Below, piece after piece: positions 51,450-62,650 of a stretch of 64,000 nucleotides of DNA (positions within the stretch are counted from its first letter, which is position 1; the number at the start of each line of letters is the position of its first letter). The notes under the pieces are model-generated. The model made no database searches and was not told the DNA's origin. It saw nothing but the letters and a program-made list of their open reading frames with translations. The stretch is from Glandiceps talaboti (lineage: Eukaryota > Hemichordata > Enteropneusta > Spengelidae): NCBI RefSeq assembly GCF_964340395.1, contig NC_135570.1, forward strand, positions 17,672,822 through 17,736,821. The letters run 5' to 3'. A program made the translations under genes and the position numbers.

Positions 51450-51690
51450 CATCTCCTGAGTTTGAGCTATTCACCAATGCATCCGGCATGCTAGGTTGTG
51501 GGTATTACAAAGGTCAATGGTTCATGTTACCTTGGCCTAACCAACTACAGTTCTCAATCGAATGGAAAGAGACGTTCCCTATATTCATTTCATGTTCAAT
51601 TTGGGGGCATCTTTGGCATGGGCGCCGTATTCTGTTTCACTGTGATAATGATTCAGTTGTTAAGATCTGGAAGAATGGCTCATCTCTAAA
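51450..51690 (+). pseudogene. DIRS RNase H domain, remnant
   Basis: One frame shows FELFTNASGMLGCGYYKGQW, where RNase H normally has TDAS (Asp to Asn). Next come SIEWKETFPIFISCSIWG (the catalytic Glu region kept), then RRILFHCDNDSVVKIW (Asp of the HCDN motif kept). After NGSSLKASK the frame is lost. The protein between here and the recombinase is much shorter than usual, indicating an internal deletion. Confidence 0.82.
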
Positions 51691-51723
51691 GGCATCAAAG
51701 ACAGACCACCCATCCCGACGTGG

Positions 51724-52164
51724 ATGCACCATTATGATCTCCTCGACGTCATCATCAATCGTGCTGTTCAAGCCTACACCAAGTATCAACGGGCGTCCCC
51801 AACGCTCCCTGCGCATCCAACGTTCAAGTTTCAAAATGGCCTGCTCCTCATACGCCGCAGCCTTACCATACATTTAAGACTGTTATTGTTGCAGGCAGGT
51901 ATCGAACAAGCCCACTTATATGCTACCCACAGCTTCAGAAATGGTGCTGCCACAACGGCAGCGGAGGCCAACCTACCTGATTGGCTTATCAAAGCACTCG
52001 AGAGATGGGAGAGCGACGCAAGTCTACATTTCAATGCCGAGATCGCTTATAAAAACAGTCTCGCGCATTTGCAGTGGAGCCCGATAAACGTGTGGATTAC
52101 CAAGAGGAACTTCGTGAAGTTACACGTGCCTCGGATTTTGACGCAAAGGACATTTTGCAGCTGA
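51724..52164 (+). pseudogene. DIRS tyrosine recombinase, carboxy-terminal part, nucleophile missing
   Basis: The frame is open for about 146 codons. It contains HLYATHSFRNGAATTAAEA, the conserved His-x-x-Arg box of the DIRS recombinase, followed by LPDWLIKALERW. Family members usually have GRW and then a Tyr nucleophile a few residues on; here the Gly is Glu and the Tyr position reads Phe (SDASLHFN). The amino-terminal half, with the first catalytic Arg, is absent. Enzyme of integration; not functional here. Confidence 0.85.
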
Positions 52165-52559
52165 ACAACTCGACCCGCCCACTATCTGTTTTGACTTTGC
52201 CTTAATAGGACCAGCTTTGTGTACATAAATTATAGGTTACCCATGTTCTAACATGAATTTAAGACTTTGAGATACGTTCATCAGACTTTTAACCCAGCAC
52301 ATTTTACCTTTGGACCACATGTTTGCTTGCTTAGGGGCATGATTCAGTCAGTACAATTTACGCACATTCACTTAAGATTTCACATATACCACGTCAACTA
52401 ATGCTTGCTGCACAATGTAGGGACAAGATATTGCCCCCATTTGTATTCATTGCAGTCCTACGTCCATTTTATGGCTAGTCCAGGTTTTCAGGTTCTATTT
52501 CCAAATTTATTTCTCTATGTGCATTCTTGCGTGAAATGTAACATCACATGGACATACCG
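52165..52559. other. DIRS 3' region, noncoding
   Basis: Follows the recombinase stop. Contains no frame of note; presumed 3' untranslated or terminal sequence. Confidence 0.5.
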
Positions 52560-53156
52560 CTTGTGTATTCAGGTTTATTGTGCGAACATTCTTGAATGAA
52601 TATCTGAACTCCTATTTGGTAACCGTTTCCGTGATTGTTTAGTGATAGTGACTTTGAACTTGTAGCCGGTAGTCATTTTCTTTTGTCAGTTACACTGTAG
52701 TGACGTCGTATTAGTAGTGTGTTGCCATATTTTGTGGCCCTTACGTTTGAAAACTTGAATTTTCGACTGACTGATTGCCGTTTGGCACATGCGGTTTTAC
52801 GACAATGACCTCAAACTTGTAGTGTAGTTTATACTGTGACCAGCTTGATGTTCGCAACTGCTTGTGTATTCAGGTTTATTGCACGAACGTTCTTGATTGC
52901 ATATCCGAACTCGTATTTGTTAACCGTTTCTGTGATTGTTTATGATAGTGACTTTGAACTTGTAGATGGTAGTCATTTCCTTTTGTAAGTTACACTGTAG
53001 CGACTTTGTATTAGTAGCGTGTTGCCACGTTTTGTGACCATTACATTTGGAAACTAGAATTTTTGACTGATTGCCGTTTTGCACATGTGGTTTTACAATA
53101 GTGACCTTGAACTTGTAATGTAGTTTGTTTTGTGACCAGCTCGACGTTCGTAACTT
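52560..53156 (+). repeat. 301-bp tandem duplication in the DIRS 3' region
   Basis: Unit 1 is 52560-52860 and unit 2 is 52861-53156, each beginning cttgtgtattcaggtttatt and ending near gttcg(c/t)aact. They are roughly 85 % identical. Internally each unit also has two related halves (gtgactttgaacttgtag and gtgaccttgaacttgtaa). It may be a DIRS terminal/internal repeat or a local duplication. Confidence 0.85.
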
Positions 53157-53598
53157 TGCACTCATAACTTGCATTTATTGTCTGTATTTGCTTCATATCA
53201 TGCATTACTTCAATTTGGGGGGTTGTTACTACAGTGCATGTGGGTTCCACAGTGGTACCACGCCGCCCTATCACGTCAGGGTCATAAAGACCTTGACCCT
53301 CGGCGGATAGGCCGCCACGATGCCATGTGGGCTTCTGTACGTGACGGCCTCATTCAGGTACCACGCATCCTCCTCCAGATGCTTCTCGATCGTGCGATTG
53401 GCATCTGGAGACAGGTTGTTACGACGCCTGTTTGAGGTTACACTCGCCTTGTTTATCCCAACCCTGTGTCTGTGTCACTTATTTCATTAAAGTTATGTTA
53501 AAGTGGCCATATCGATGATGATTGGATTTTGGGATTTTTCATTTTTGAAACAAATGTGTTTGTAGCTCAATACATTGTAAAAAGCTTTAAAAAAGTGT

Positions 53599-55832
53599 AC
53601 TATCTATACATTTTGCACTGTTACTATAAATAGACCTGGACCATCTATACATTTTGCACTGTTACTATAAATAGACCTGGACCATCTATACATTTTGCTC
53701 TGTTACTATAAGTAGACCTGAACTATCTACACATTTTGCTCTGTTACTATAAATAGGCCTGGACCATCTATACATTTTGCACTATTACTATAAATAGACC
53801 TGAACTATCTACACATTTTGCTCTGTTACTATAAATAGGCCTGGACCATCTATACATTTTGCACTGTTACTATAAATAGGCCTGGACCATCTATACATTT
53901 TGCTCTGTTACTATAAGTAGACCTGAACTATCTACACATTTTGCTCTGTTACTATAAATAGGCCTGGACCATCTATACATTTTGCACTATTACTATAAAT
54001 AGACCTGAACTATCTATACATTTTGCTCTGTTACTATAAATAGGCCTGGACCATCTATACATTTTGCTCTGTTACTATAAATAGGCCTGGACCATCTATA
54101 CATTTTGCTCTGTTACTATAAATAGACCTGAACCATCTATACATTTTGCACTGTTACTATAAATAGACCTGGACCATCTATACATTTTGCTCTGTTACTA
54201 TAAATAGACCTGGACTATCTATACATTTTGCACTGTTACTATAAATAGGCCTGGACTATCTATACATTTTGCACTATTACTATAAATAGACCTGGACTAT
54301 CTATACATTTTGCTCTGTTACTATAAATAGGCCTGAACTATCTATACATTTTGCACTGTTACTATAAATAGGCCTGGACTATCTATACATTTTGCTCTGT
54401 TACTATAAATAGACCTGGACTATCTATACATTTTGCTCTGTTACTATAAATAGGCCTGAACTATCTATACATTTTGCTCTGTTACTATAAATAGGCCTGG
54501 ACTATCTATACATTTTGCTCTGTTACTATAAATAGGCCTGGACTATCTATACATTTTGCACTGTTACTATAAATAGACCTGGACTATCTATACATTTTGC
54601 ACTGTTACTATAAATAGACCTGGACTATCTATACATTTTGCTCTGTTACTTTAAATAGACGTGGACCATCTATACATTTTGCACTGTTACTATAAATAGA
54701 CGGACTATCTATACATTTTGCTCTGTTACTTTAAATAGACCTGGAATATCTATACATTTTGCATTGTTACTATAAATAGGCCTGGACCATCTATACATTT
54801 TGCACTGTTACTATAAATAGACCTGGACCATCTATACATTTTGCTCTGTTACTATAAATAGACCTGGACCATCTATACATTTTGCACTGTTACTATAAAT
54901 AGACCTGAACTATCTATACATTGTGCACTATTACTATAAATAGGCCTGGACTATCTATACATTTTGCTCTGTTACTATAAATAGACCTGAACCATCTATA
55001 CATTGTGCACTATTACTATAAATAGACCTGAACTATCTATACATTGTGCACTATTACTATAAATAGGCCTGGACTATCTATACATTTTGCTCTGTTACTA
55101 TAAATAGGCCTGGACTATCTATACATTTTGCACTGTTACTATAAATAGACCTGGACTATCTATACATTTTGCACTGTTACTATAAATAGACCTGGACTAT
55201 CTATACATTTTGCACTGTTACTTTAAATAGACCTGAAATATCTATACATTGTGCACTATTACTATAAATAGACCTGAACTATCTATACATTTTGCTCTGT
55301 TACTATAAATAGGCCTGGACCATCTATACATTGTGCTCTGTTACTATAGGCCTGGACTATCTATACATTTTGCACTGTTACTTTAAATAGACCTGGACTA
55401 TCTATACATTGTGCTCTGTTACTATAAGTAGACCTGAACTATCTACACATTCTTCACAGTGAGTGTTACTATAAATAGACCTGGACTATCTATACATTTT
55501 GCATTGTTACTATAAGTAGACCTGAACTATCTATACATTTTGCACTGTTACTATAAATAGACCTGGACCATCTATACATTTTGTTCTGTTACTATAAATA
55601 GGCCTGGACTATCTATACATTTTGCACTGTTACTATAAATAGACCTGGACTATCTATACATTTTGCACTGTTACTATAAATAGACCTGGACTATCTACAC
55701 ATTCTTCACAGTGAGTGTTACTATAAATAGACCTGGACTATCTATACATTTTGCACTGTTACTATAAATAGACCTGGACTATCTACACATTCTTCACAGA
55801 GTGTTACTATAAATAGACCTGGACTACCTGTG
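53599..55832. repeat. 41-bp minisatellite, about 54 units
   Basis: Units contain ctatctatacattttgcact, then gttactataaatagacctgg. Frequent alternatives are gctctg/gcactg, agacctg/aggcctg, and ctat/ccat. Toward the right end, units with cacattcttcacagtgagtg occur at 55440, 55690 and 55785, a longer subtype. Confidence 0.97.
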
Positions 55833-56687
55833 CATTTTTCATTTTGACACTTTCAATCTGTACGTATCTTAGAATATAGGTAAAAATTGTCAACAATAAT
55901 ATTAAAGCAAGGCCTGAAGGGATAATAGAAGGGAATCCACATATTGTAATATTATATACCAGTATGCAATTATAGACAGATTGTTAATCTAAGAGATTAG
56001 CATTAACATGGAATAAAATTAAGGAATGCTGTCAAGGTTTTATCAGAGAACAATCACTTTACCCCATGAGACACAAAATACTATCATATCATGAATTGAG
56101 GCAGGTGTATTTGAGATAAGAAAAAAATAGTGCCAATGGCACTCTTGCACAAATGATCATATTTAGTATATAGAAATATTGCTCAGTTTGAAGTCAGTGT
56201 CCAAAAAGCACATTCACCTTGATCAAATCATTTTCTCTTGAATAATTTAGCCATATACGACACCTCATTGATCTTGTGGCATTATTTACACTTTATTTCA
56301 TTTTTATACACAAAATTACAACTTGTGAATTTTTTTATTTTTGATACAAAACATAAGAAAAATAATAGCAAAATTAATAATCTATGTAAAAGAAGCATTA
56401 TATAACATAATAAAAGTAATGGACTACAAAAGCTATTCAATGAAAAGAAAGAGAAAAATAATGTATGGTAATTAGACAGATTTATTGAGATGTATATTTC
56501 ATTATGTATTACAATTATTTTGTAGATGGTGGTCTCTGTATATTGCTTAATTTGATATATTTGCCAAGTGTAATGATTAGATTTGTGTTGCTCATTGTTT
56601 GTTCAAATTTTTGTTCTTCAGGTAAGTTTCTAAAATTATCAATATATATCAGCTTCATTAAATAGGTCTTGCCTAACGAATGGGAAA

Positions 56688-56721
56688 ATAAATAAATAAA
56701 TAAATAAATAATAAATAAATG
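56688..56721. repeat. (AAAT)n microsatellite
   Basis: About eight aaat units with one interruption. Confidence 0.95.
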
Positions 56722-56990
56722 GGAAAGGGGATCGAAAAATAGTTGTCTGCCAACTAATCTAGTTCAACCCCATCAATACATGTGATAATAATCAGAATAA
56801 AAATATTTTCGGGGCATTTTCATCGTTTCTATGGATTTCTGACATTTGCAAAGCTTCTCTACAAATAAAGGAAGGGAAGAAAAAACAAAACAAAACAACA
56901 ACTGTATACATAAAGATTTCGATTAAAAAAAGGACAAAACACTATCTCTCTCCCACAAAACAAACACCCAGCAATTTGTGAGTTTTAGTT

Positions 56991-56992
<2 letters not shown>

Positions 56993-57034
<42 letters not shown>
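56993..57034. repeat. (CA)n microsatellite
   Basis: About 21 CA units. The threonine/histidine and cysteine/valine ORFs across it are artefacts of the dinucleotide. Confidence 0.97.
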
Positions 57035-57038
<4 letters not shown>

Positions 57039-57177
57039 GTACATGCACACATGTACAATCTGAAACATCACCATATCCACTATTGTTCAGCTGTGCTAAA
57101 GAAAAAGTTAGTCCATACATCACAGTTTTGTTCATGCGTCAGAAATCATCAAAGACTTTTATCATGTCATATTCTTG

Positions 57178-57340
57178 AAGTTAATTTACTACATTACACA
57201 TAACATAATTTTTATATGATTCAGTGTGTGCCAGGGTGCGTTCTAGATAATGCTCAAAATAAGTTAATTTACTACATTACACATAACATATATGATTCAG
57301 TGTGTGCCAGGATGTGTTCTAGATAATGCTCAAAATAAGT
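57178..57340. repeat. ~80-bp tandem duplication
   Basis: aagttaatttactacattac ... gttctagataatgctcaaaat occurs twice head to tail (57178-57261, 57262-57340). The second copy lacks six to seven bases. Confidence 0.9.
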
Positions 57341-57485
57341 GCAATTGTGAACATATTAAAAATAACCACATGAGGTGATTCATGTATGGGTGCTGCTTTA
57401 GTACTAATATAAATTCTGTTAATTAAGTTCATATGACAAGTTTATACCAATCTGTGTATTATTCTTTAACTACACTTAAAGGCTC

Positions 57486-57890
57486 ATGATTGAATTCCAT
57501 GTTCTAGCACTATAGTACTATCTTATCAGTGATTGAATTCCATGTTCTAGCACTATAGTACTATCTTATCAGTGATTGAATTCCATGTTCTAGCACTATA
57601 GTACTATCTTATCAGTGATTGAATTCCATGTTCTAGCACTATAGTACTATCTTATCAGTGATTGAATTCCATGCGCACCATAGTACTATCTTACCAGTGA
57701 TTGAATTCCATGTTCTAGCACTAATAGTACTATCTTACCAGTGATTGAATTACATGTTCTAGCACTATAGTACTATCTTATCAGTGATTGAATTCCATGT
57801 TCTAGCACTATAGTACTATCTTACCAGTGATTGAATCCCATGTTCTAGCACTATAGTACTATCTTACCAGTGATTGAATTCCATGTTCAA
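57486..57890. repeat. 43-bp minisatellite, nine to ten units
   Basis: Units contain gattgaattccatgttctag, then cactatagtactatcttatc, then agt. One unit near 57672 has lost several bases. Confidence 0.95.
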
Positions 57891-58210
57891 ACCAGATATT
57901 ATTGCTATTTCTGAGGTTTAAGTAGACAAAAGATACGTGTAATGGATGTTAATTTAGCTACATATAACATGCGCGTATTCATGGTTATGAATGTGAGCAA
58001 ATAAATATCTCTGGGAATGTTGGCAGAGGTATGATCATCTATGTAAATAAGGACCTAGACTTTTCGGTCATCGAGTACATACAATTGTAAATATAGATGT
58101 TAATGAGGTACTGATATTAGAAGTGAAACTTAAGAAAGGAAATACTTTATGTTTTTATCTCATTTATCAAAGTCCAACTTCTACCATAACAAACAACATG
58201 CGGCAACATC
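57886..58210 (+). pseudogene. LINE AP-endonuclease fragment, heavily decayed
   Basis: Frames broken by several stops retain in order the endonuclease motifs KPDIIAISEV, then GRGMIIYVNKDLDFSVIEYI, then VLILEVKLKKGNTLCFYLIYQSPTS in two reading frames. This order and spacing are those of the amino-terminal endonuclease of CR1/jockey-like LINE ORF2. The 5' end coincides with the 43-bp array. It is not contiguous with the endonuclease-less LINE at 27200-28784, but could be a related family. Confidence 0.75.
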
Positions 58211-58374
58211 AATCATGAGACTGATTACTCAACTTGCAGACAAGCGCTATTCTCCAGTTTGACATTTTCAGTTTGCAGAATAGTCTGTAAGTCAGAGTAC
58301 GACATAGCAAGTGCATGAAGCTCCTGTATCTAGCTGTACGTACGTGACATATTAAGTGTTGTAGTAGACTTATA

Positions 58375-58597
58375 CTATGGAATATAATTGGTGCTTTGCA
58401 CACTGTGTCACTATATCTGTGTCAGTTACTGCTATGGAATGTAATTGGTGCTTTGCACACTGTGTCACTATCTGTGTCAGTTACTGCTATGGAATGTAAT
58501 TGGTGCGTTGCATACTGTGTCACTATCTGTATCAGTTACTGCTATGGAATGTAATTGGTGCTTTGCATACTGTGTCACTATCTGTGTCAGTTACTGC
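58375..58597. repeat. ~55-bp tandem repeat, four units, overlapping the gag remnant
   Basis: Units contain ctatggaatgtaattggtgc, tttgcacactgtgtcactat and ctgtgtcagttactg. The rightmost unit runs into the end of the gag-like frame, whose last residues are encoded by the repeat. The expansion therefore probably started from gag sequence. Confidence 0.88.
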
Positions 58598-59200
58598 ATC
58601 AATACAATGAAGTGTGAATATTGAATCCTCTGAGTCATCATCATCAACCATTGTGTGCTCACTTTGGTGGACTTTCTTTGTACTTTGATAAGACAGTCGT
58701 TTCTTCTTCACTCTGCATACTGTGGAGAAGTGGTTTGGTTTACCACATTTCATACATCTTTTGTCATATACTGGGCATTCATTTCTATCCATGACATGTA
58801 TTGTGCCACAGAATTTACACAATCCATTAGAAGCTGATTTAGAAGATTTGCTTTTTTTTCTTTTTGTCATAATGGCTTTGTTTGGATATACCATGCACTG
58901 AGTTTGGTATGTGATCCTTGTTTGCTCTAGACATCTCGTTTGCCTTTAGTGTCTCCAAACATCGATTATATTCAGATCTGGGACTGGGTGCACTCTAATA
59001 TAATCCTGTCTCTTTGTGCTGCATCAGTGGTACCCATCACAAGTTTGTCTCTTATTAGACTTTCTTTTACATCACTGAGTTCACAAGATTCGGCAAGTTG
59101 ACGTAATCTTACTAGAAATTGATCAATAGTTTCATGTTTAGTCTGTGTGTGGCTGATAAAAACTTTGCTATTTCAAATAGTAAGTGTTTGTGTAGAATGA
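58532..59200 (-). pseudogene. Ty3/gypsy-like gag remnant with CCHC zinc knuckle
   Basis: On the minus strand, from about 59190 downward, capsid-like sequence reads HETIDQFLVRLRQLAESCEL then ESLIRDKLVMG, followed by a stop near 58985. A shifted frame carries the next piece (EYNRCLETLKANEMSRANK). A third open frame at 58894-58532 holds a Lys-rich stretch, CKFCGTIHVMDRNECP and the retroviral-type knuckle CMKCGKPNHFSTVC (CX2CX4HX4C), then an acidic tail. The knuckle residues are intact but the gene has at least two frameshifts. No protease, RT or LTR was found nearby. It is an old, partial copy. Confidence 0.83.
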
Positions 59201-59228
59201 AATACTCTTCTGTGTCACTATCTGTGAT

Positions 59229-59690
59229 GTTTTACCTAATAAAGAAGGCAAGCTAGATTCACATCATCAAATATCTTCAGTATGATTGTAATTTTTCTTG
59301 GAAAACAATGCGTCGTCTTATTGTATGTTTTGCTTTCCAGCATGGTACTGAGAGTTGATTGTTTTTATTTTGATTCATAACATGCATGTACCTCTGTCGC
59401 AATCAATGTAAAAAGATGCAACACTAATGTTGCAACTTTTGTTGCAATACTGCCAATCGTGTTGTGTCTACCTGGAAATTTAGCTGCATCACGCCAAACC
59501 ACATGTTTATGTATATAGTGTAGGTCAACAACATGAGATGTTATTTACATGTCAACGATAATTGATCTGAGTCGGCTTCAATTTTGCAAGACAGTTCAAG
59601 TGCCGATATTGCAAGTCATCTATTACATTTGATGATTCTGTCATTCACATTCGGACATTGGGAGATGGCTTGTTTCTAATCTGTGTGTTA
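59229..59690 (+). repeat. diverged dispersed repeat, copy B (partner at 41916-42540)
   Basis: See the partner. It starts just right of the gag remnant. The right part (cattcggacattgggagatgg) matches copy A again after an internal gap. Confidence 0.7.
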
Positions 59691-61048
59691 CGTCTGTGGT
59701 TGAAGGGAGTCGTCCCCCTGGCATTAGCCATGATTATATGACTATGCCATAATCCTGAAATGATTGTAATTTGTCACTTCAGACTTCCCCCTTACACATA
59801 ATACAAATGGAAATACAATTACCATGCCAACAATTACCCAAAAATGAAGTAAGCATGGAGGTAAAACAAACAAGCGACCTATCGGTCAGAATAGCTCCGC
59901 TGTTGTTTTTAATTTAATTTTTTATTTTGGTAACATGTAGAAGTGGTTCAGTTCTTCAGCTCTTCACTATGCAGTTTTGTTTTAGTGATGTAATAAAGTG
60001 GTTAGTGGTTTCATATGATGTCTCACTATAAACACATTTTACACAGAAAGTTGGTAATGTATTGTACTTTTATACCATAGTCACCATTTTATTAAAAAAA
60101 TCTACTATTATGAAAAATTACACAAAATATCAGACAAATAATGACTGGGAAATGCACACAAGAAAAAGAAAAAAAAGAGGATTTTGAGGTTGGCTATAAA
60201 TAATTCCAGTGTCTTACAGCTTTAACCCTGGAAAATTTTAATGATGAATGAAATAAACTAGGGATCTAAAATAATTTTGAGGCAATTCGAATTTCAATTT
60301 TCTAACAAATTTACCAAGTCAACAACATTCAACTTGTACTAGTTGTAGTAGACATAACAACGTCTGATATTTTAATTTACGGAGTTTCTTGTGACCGGCA
60401 CCTGTCAGTAGACTCGGCCAATTTTTTTTCATCATTCCATTGTATTTAAACCTTGCACTTGACATTTCGCAATATTTATAATTCTCAACAAATTACCTCA
60501 ACATGCCTCACCTCGTTTGTACTCAAAGCAGTCCCGGTATGATCACTGACTAGTCGTGCTTGCATACGGAGTAATCTGGGACTTGATTCTGACAATTGTC
60601 CCTACTATTTGTTTAGAGTCAAGTCAGCAATATAGACTTGTGCACCGCCTGTCGTATGTAAGCAGGGCTAACCACTGGCATGACCGGAGAGAACCTTTTG
60701 GGATTTACATGTAAAACGGGGAAAGATATGAAAAACATAATGCAAAGTCTGAAGCCAAATTAAAGTTATAATTATTTTAATTATTTTTACCTGCCAAATA
60801 TTTGCATTTTGGAAATGGCAAGACACGTTCATGTCGTTTAACTTTACATGTAAACTGTCGGCCAATAAACAAAGTTTGGTCGATTCACAGTCGGCAGTGA
60901 GACTGCTCTTGCATAACTTCAACCGCATGCCAAGGCATGCCTTCCTTATGCAAGTTGTCTTCATTCAGGTTCACTGTCACTCCAAATTGCACGACAATAT
61001 AGAATTAATCACAAGATACAGTTTATCTGAAAACATCAAACTTTTATA
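59691..61048. other. mostly unique AT-rich sequence, no supported gene
   Basis: ORFs of 72 and 98 codons on opposite strands (60831-61049 and 60964-60668) overlap each other and show no domain. Around 60440-60560 and 60650-60700 CpG is more frequent than in the surroundings. Confidence 0.45.
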
Positions 61049-61336
61049 GTGGGTCTGAAGTGTGATTTTAGTGAGTACCAAGAACTCCCGTGTTGTTGCT
61101 GTGGAAAATCGCCCGGACGTCAAACGAGGTCAGCTTCAGCTTCAGCTTCCGGGTCAAATCAGTCATTTTCTACGGAAATTCTTGAACGGTCTGGACTGTT
61201 ACACAACGATCCTACTAAATTTACTTGCCATGGTTATTTAAAACACATAAAAATCCACCTTTTTGTGAAATTTGTAAACTTTCCGGTCCGTATTGAGGAA
61301 ACTATGAGCATGGAGGGTTATACTTCCATGCTATGA
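61049..61336 (+). CDS. weak candidate exon, cysteine- and serine-rich, unrecognised
   Basis: Open for 95 codons without an in-frame ATG at its start. It is preceded by an acceptor-like cttttatag. The peptide begins with CDFSEYQELPCCCCGKSPG, then a Ser/Ala run encoded by repeated cagctt, a stretch FSTEILERSGLLHNDPTKFTC, and ends without a clear donor. Paired cysteines near the start and at TKFTC might form a zinc site, but I recognise no family. Local CpG content is higher than in the flanks. It could equally be noncoding. Confidence 0.25.
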   Translation: MGLKCDFSEYQELPCCCCGKSPGRQTRSASASASGSNQSFSTEILERSGLLHNDPTKFTCHGYLKHIKIHLFVKFVNFPVRIEETMSMEGYTSML

Positions 61337-61840
61337 GCGAAAAACTGGGTCAAAATTTCAGGGCCTCAAGTATGCGTGCCGAATTCGTCGGAACATCGGT
61401 ATTCCTAAATGTAATGCCAAAATTTATTTTGCTGGCACAAAAGAAAAGATATCAGTTGAGGTTTAGGCGTTTTCAGTATCTAAAATGGGGAACTCTAGTG
61501 AAAGTTACGGCAAGTTGAAAATACCAAAAAATAAGGCCCGTGAGCAGCCATTCAAAGTGTCGCTATCTGGAGCATATGAGGATAGATTATATGCAAATGA
61601 GGGTATTGTGGACTGGCTGATTATGTAGAAGGGGTGCAAAATTTGGATTTGAAGTTTACAACCCTGTTTCAACAAACAATTGTCATTTGGGTGCACAATA
61701 CATAGAATTATGACTATAGCACATCTTACATTGCTTGTTTGACGTCAATAGTGTCTTTTGAAAAGTGGCAGTTTACTTAAAGTCTCGTCGACTGATTTCC
61801 AATATGGCGTCGGTCACAATGCTCATTAACATATTCATTT

Positions 61841-62240
61841 TTTCTTTAAATTACAAGAAAAAAATCATAAAAATTAAAAATGAAGATGTGCTGACTTGAA
61901 ATTAACAAATCTGAGTAAGCTACCCCCTGCGCATCAACAGACCAGATATCAAAGCAATCTGACAAATAGTATTTGAAGAGATGATGAAAATGTCATTTTT
62001 TGAAAAAAAATCATAAAAAATTGAAAATGGCACAGATCAACTTGGCATGAACAAATCTGAATAGCCTCCCCCCAGGGAACATGCACACCAAATATCGAAG
62101 AATTCTGACTGTCACTTTCGGAGAAGATGATGAAAATATAAAAATTTGACGGACACCAATGATTCCACCTATACTCTATACCTTAATATACACCTATACC
62201 TAAAGCTACGCTTTCAGCTTTCGCTGACAGCAGAGCTAAA
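61841..62240 (+). repeat. dimeric short interspersed repeat
   Basis: Two related ~135-bp units in tandem: each has aaaaaatcataaaaa, caaatctga, (ac)ccccctg.gnacat/catcaac, accanatatc, ctga, and agatgatgaaaat. The second is followed by gacggacaccaatgattcc and by tacgctttcagctttcgctg ... gagctaaaaag. The layout (monomers, short tail, A-rich end) resembles a SINE or short non-autonomous element; no Pol III boxes identified. Confidence 0.55.
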
Positions 62241-62650
62241 AAGTTGAAACCATTTGGAGAATGACTGTAATGAGTATTGACAGATAGATCTATTAGATTT
62301 TACCCAAATGACTTTTTAAAGTAGGTTTGGTTTGATTTAGTAATAATTTCCACAGTACTAACTATATTCATTTCATTTACTTATTCATTACCATAGAACT
62401 AGACTCTGATCATACTATCAAATCAGACCTTTTACAAATTTACACTTATCTACAAATCTCAACAAATTATCTGACTAACTTTATGTTGATTCAATCAATT
62501 ATTTCTATCCTGCAAGACCATATTGTAAAACTGTCACAGCCACACTGTCTTTGCTTTTTTCTTTCTTCGTCGCAAAGCAACATTTAGTGGTTTCCATGGT
62601 AACCTACCATGGTAACAAACAGCCCAGGAATTATAAAATAATGTTAGTTT
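62241..62650. other. AT-rich spacer, nothing identified
   Basis: Contains the short inverted pair ccatggtaacctaccatggtaac near 62598. No gene or repeat family supported. Confidence 0.45.

Larger units (their letters stand above)
47560..53490 (+). mobile_element. DIRS-type tyrosine-recombinase retrotransposon, decayed, interrupted by a TIR element
   Basis: Plus-strand coding homology in the DIRS order: an amino-terminal linker (47818-47933), RT (50466-51200), RNase H (51450-51690) and tyrosine recombinase (51724-52110). The stretch 47934-50465 is a later insertion. Multiple frameshifts and stops are present. The 3' part contains a 301-bp tandem duplication (52560-53156) and ends with an ATTAAAG-like polyadenylation context near 53487. 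Outer limits are estimates because no inverted or split terminal repeats could be matched. Confidence 0.82.
55833..57177. other. AT-rich stretch with simple repeats only
   Basis: No supported gene. Contains an (AAAT)n tract at about 56688-56721 and a (CA)n tract at 56993-57034. Confidence 0.6.

Noticed and set aside
56923-57178. Cys/Val and Thr/His repeat ORFs
   Set aside because: Generated by the (CA)n microsatellite.
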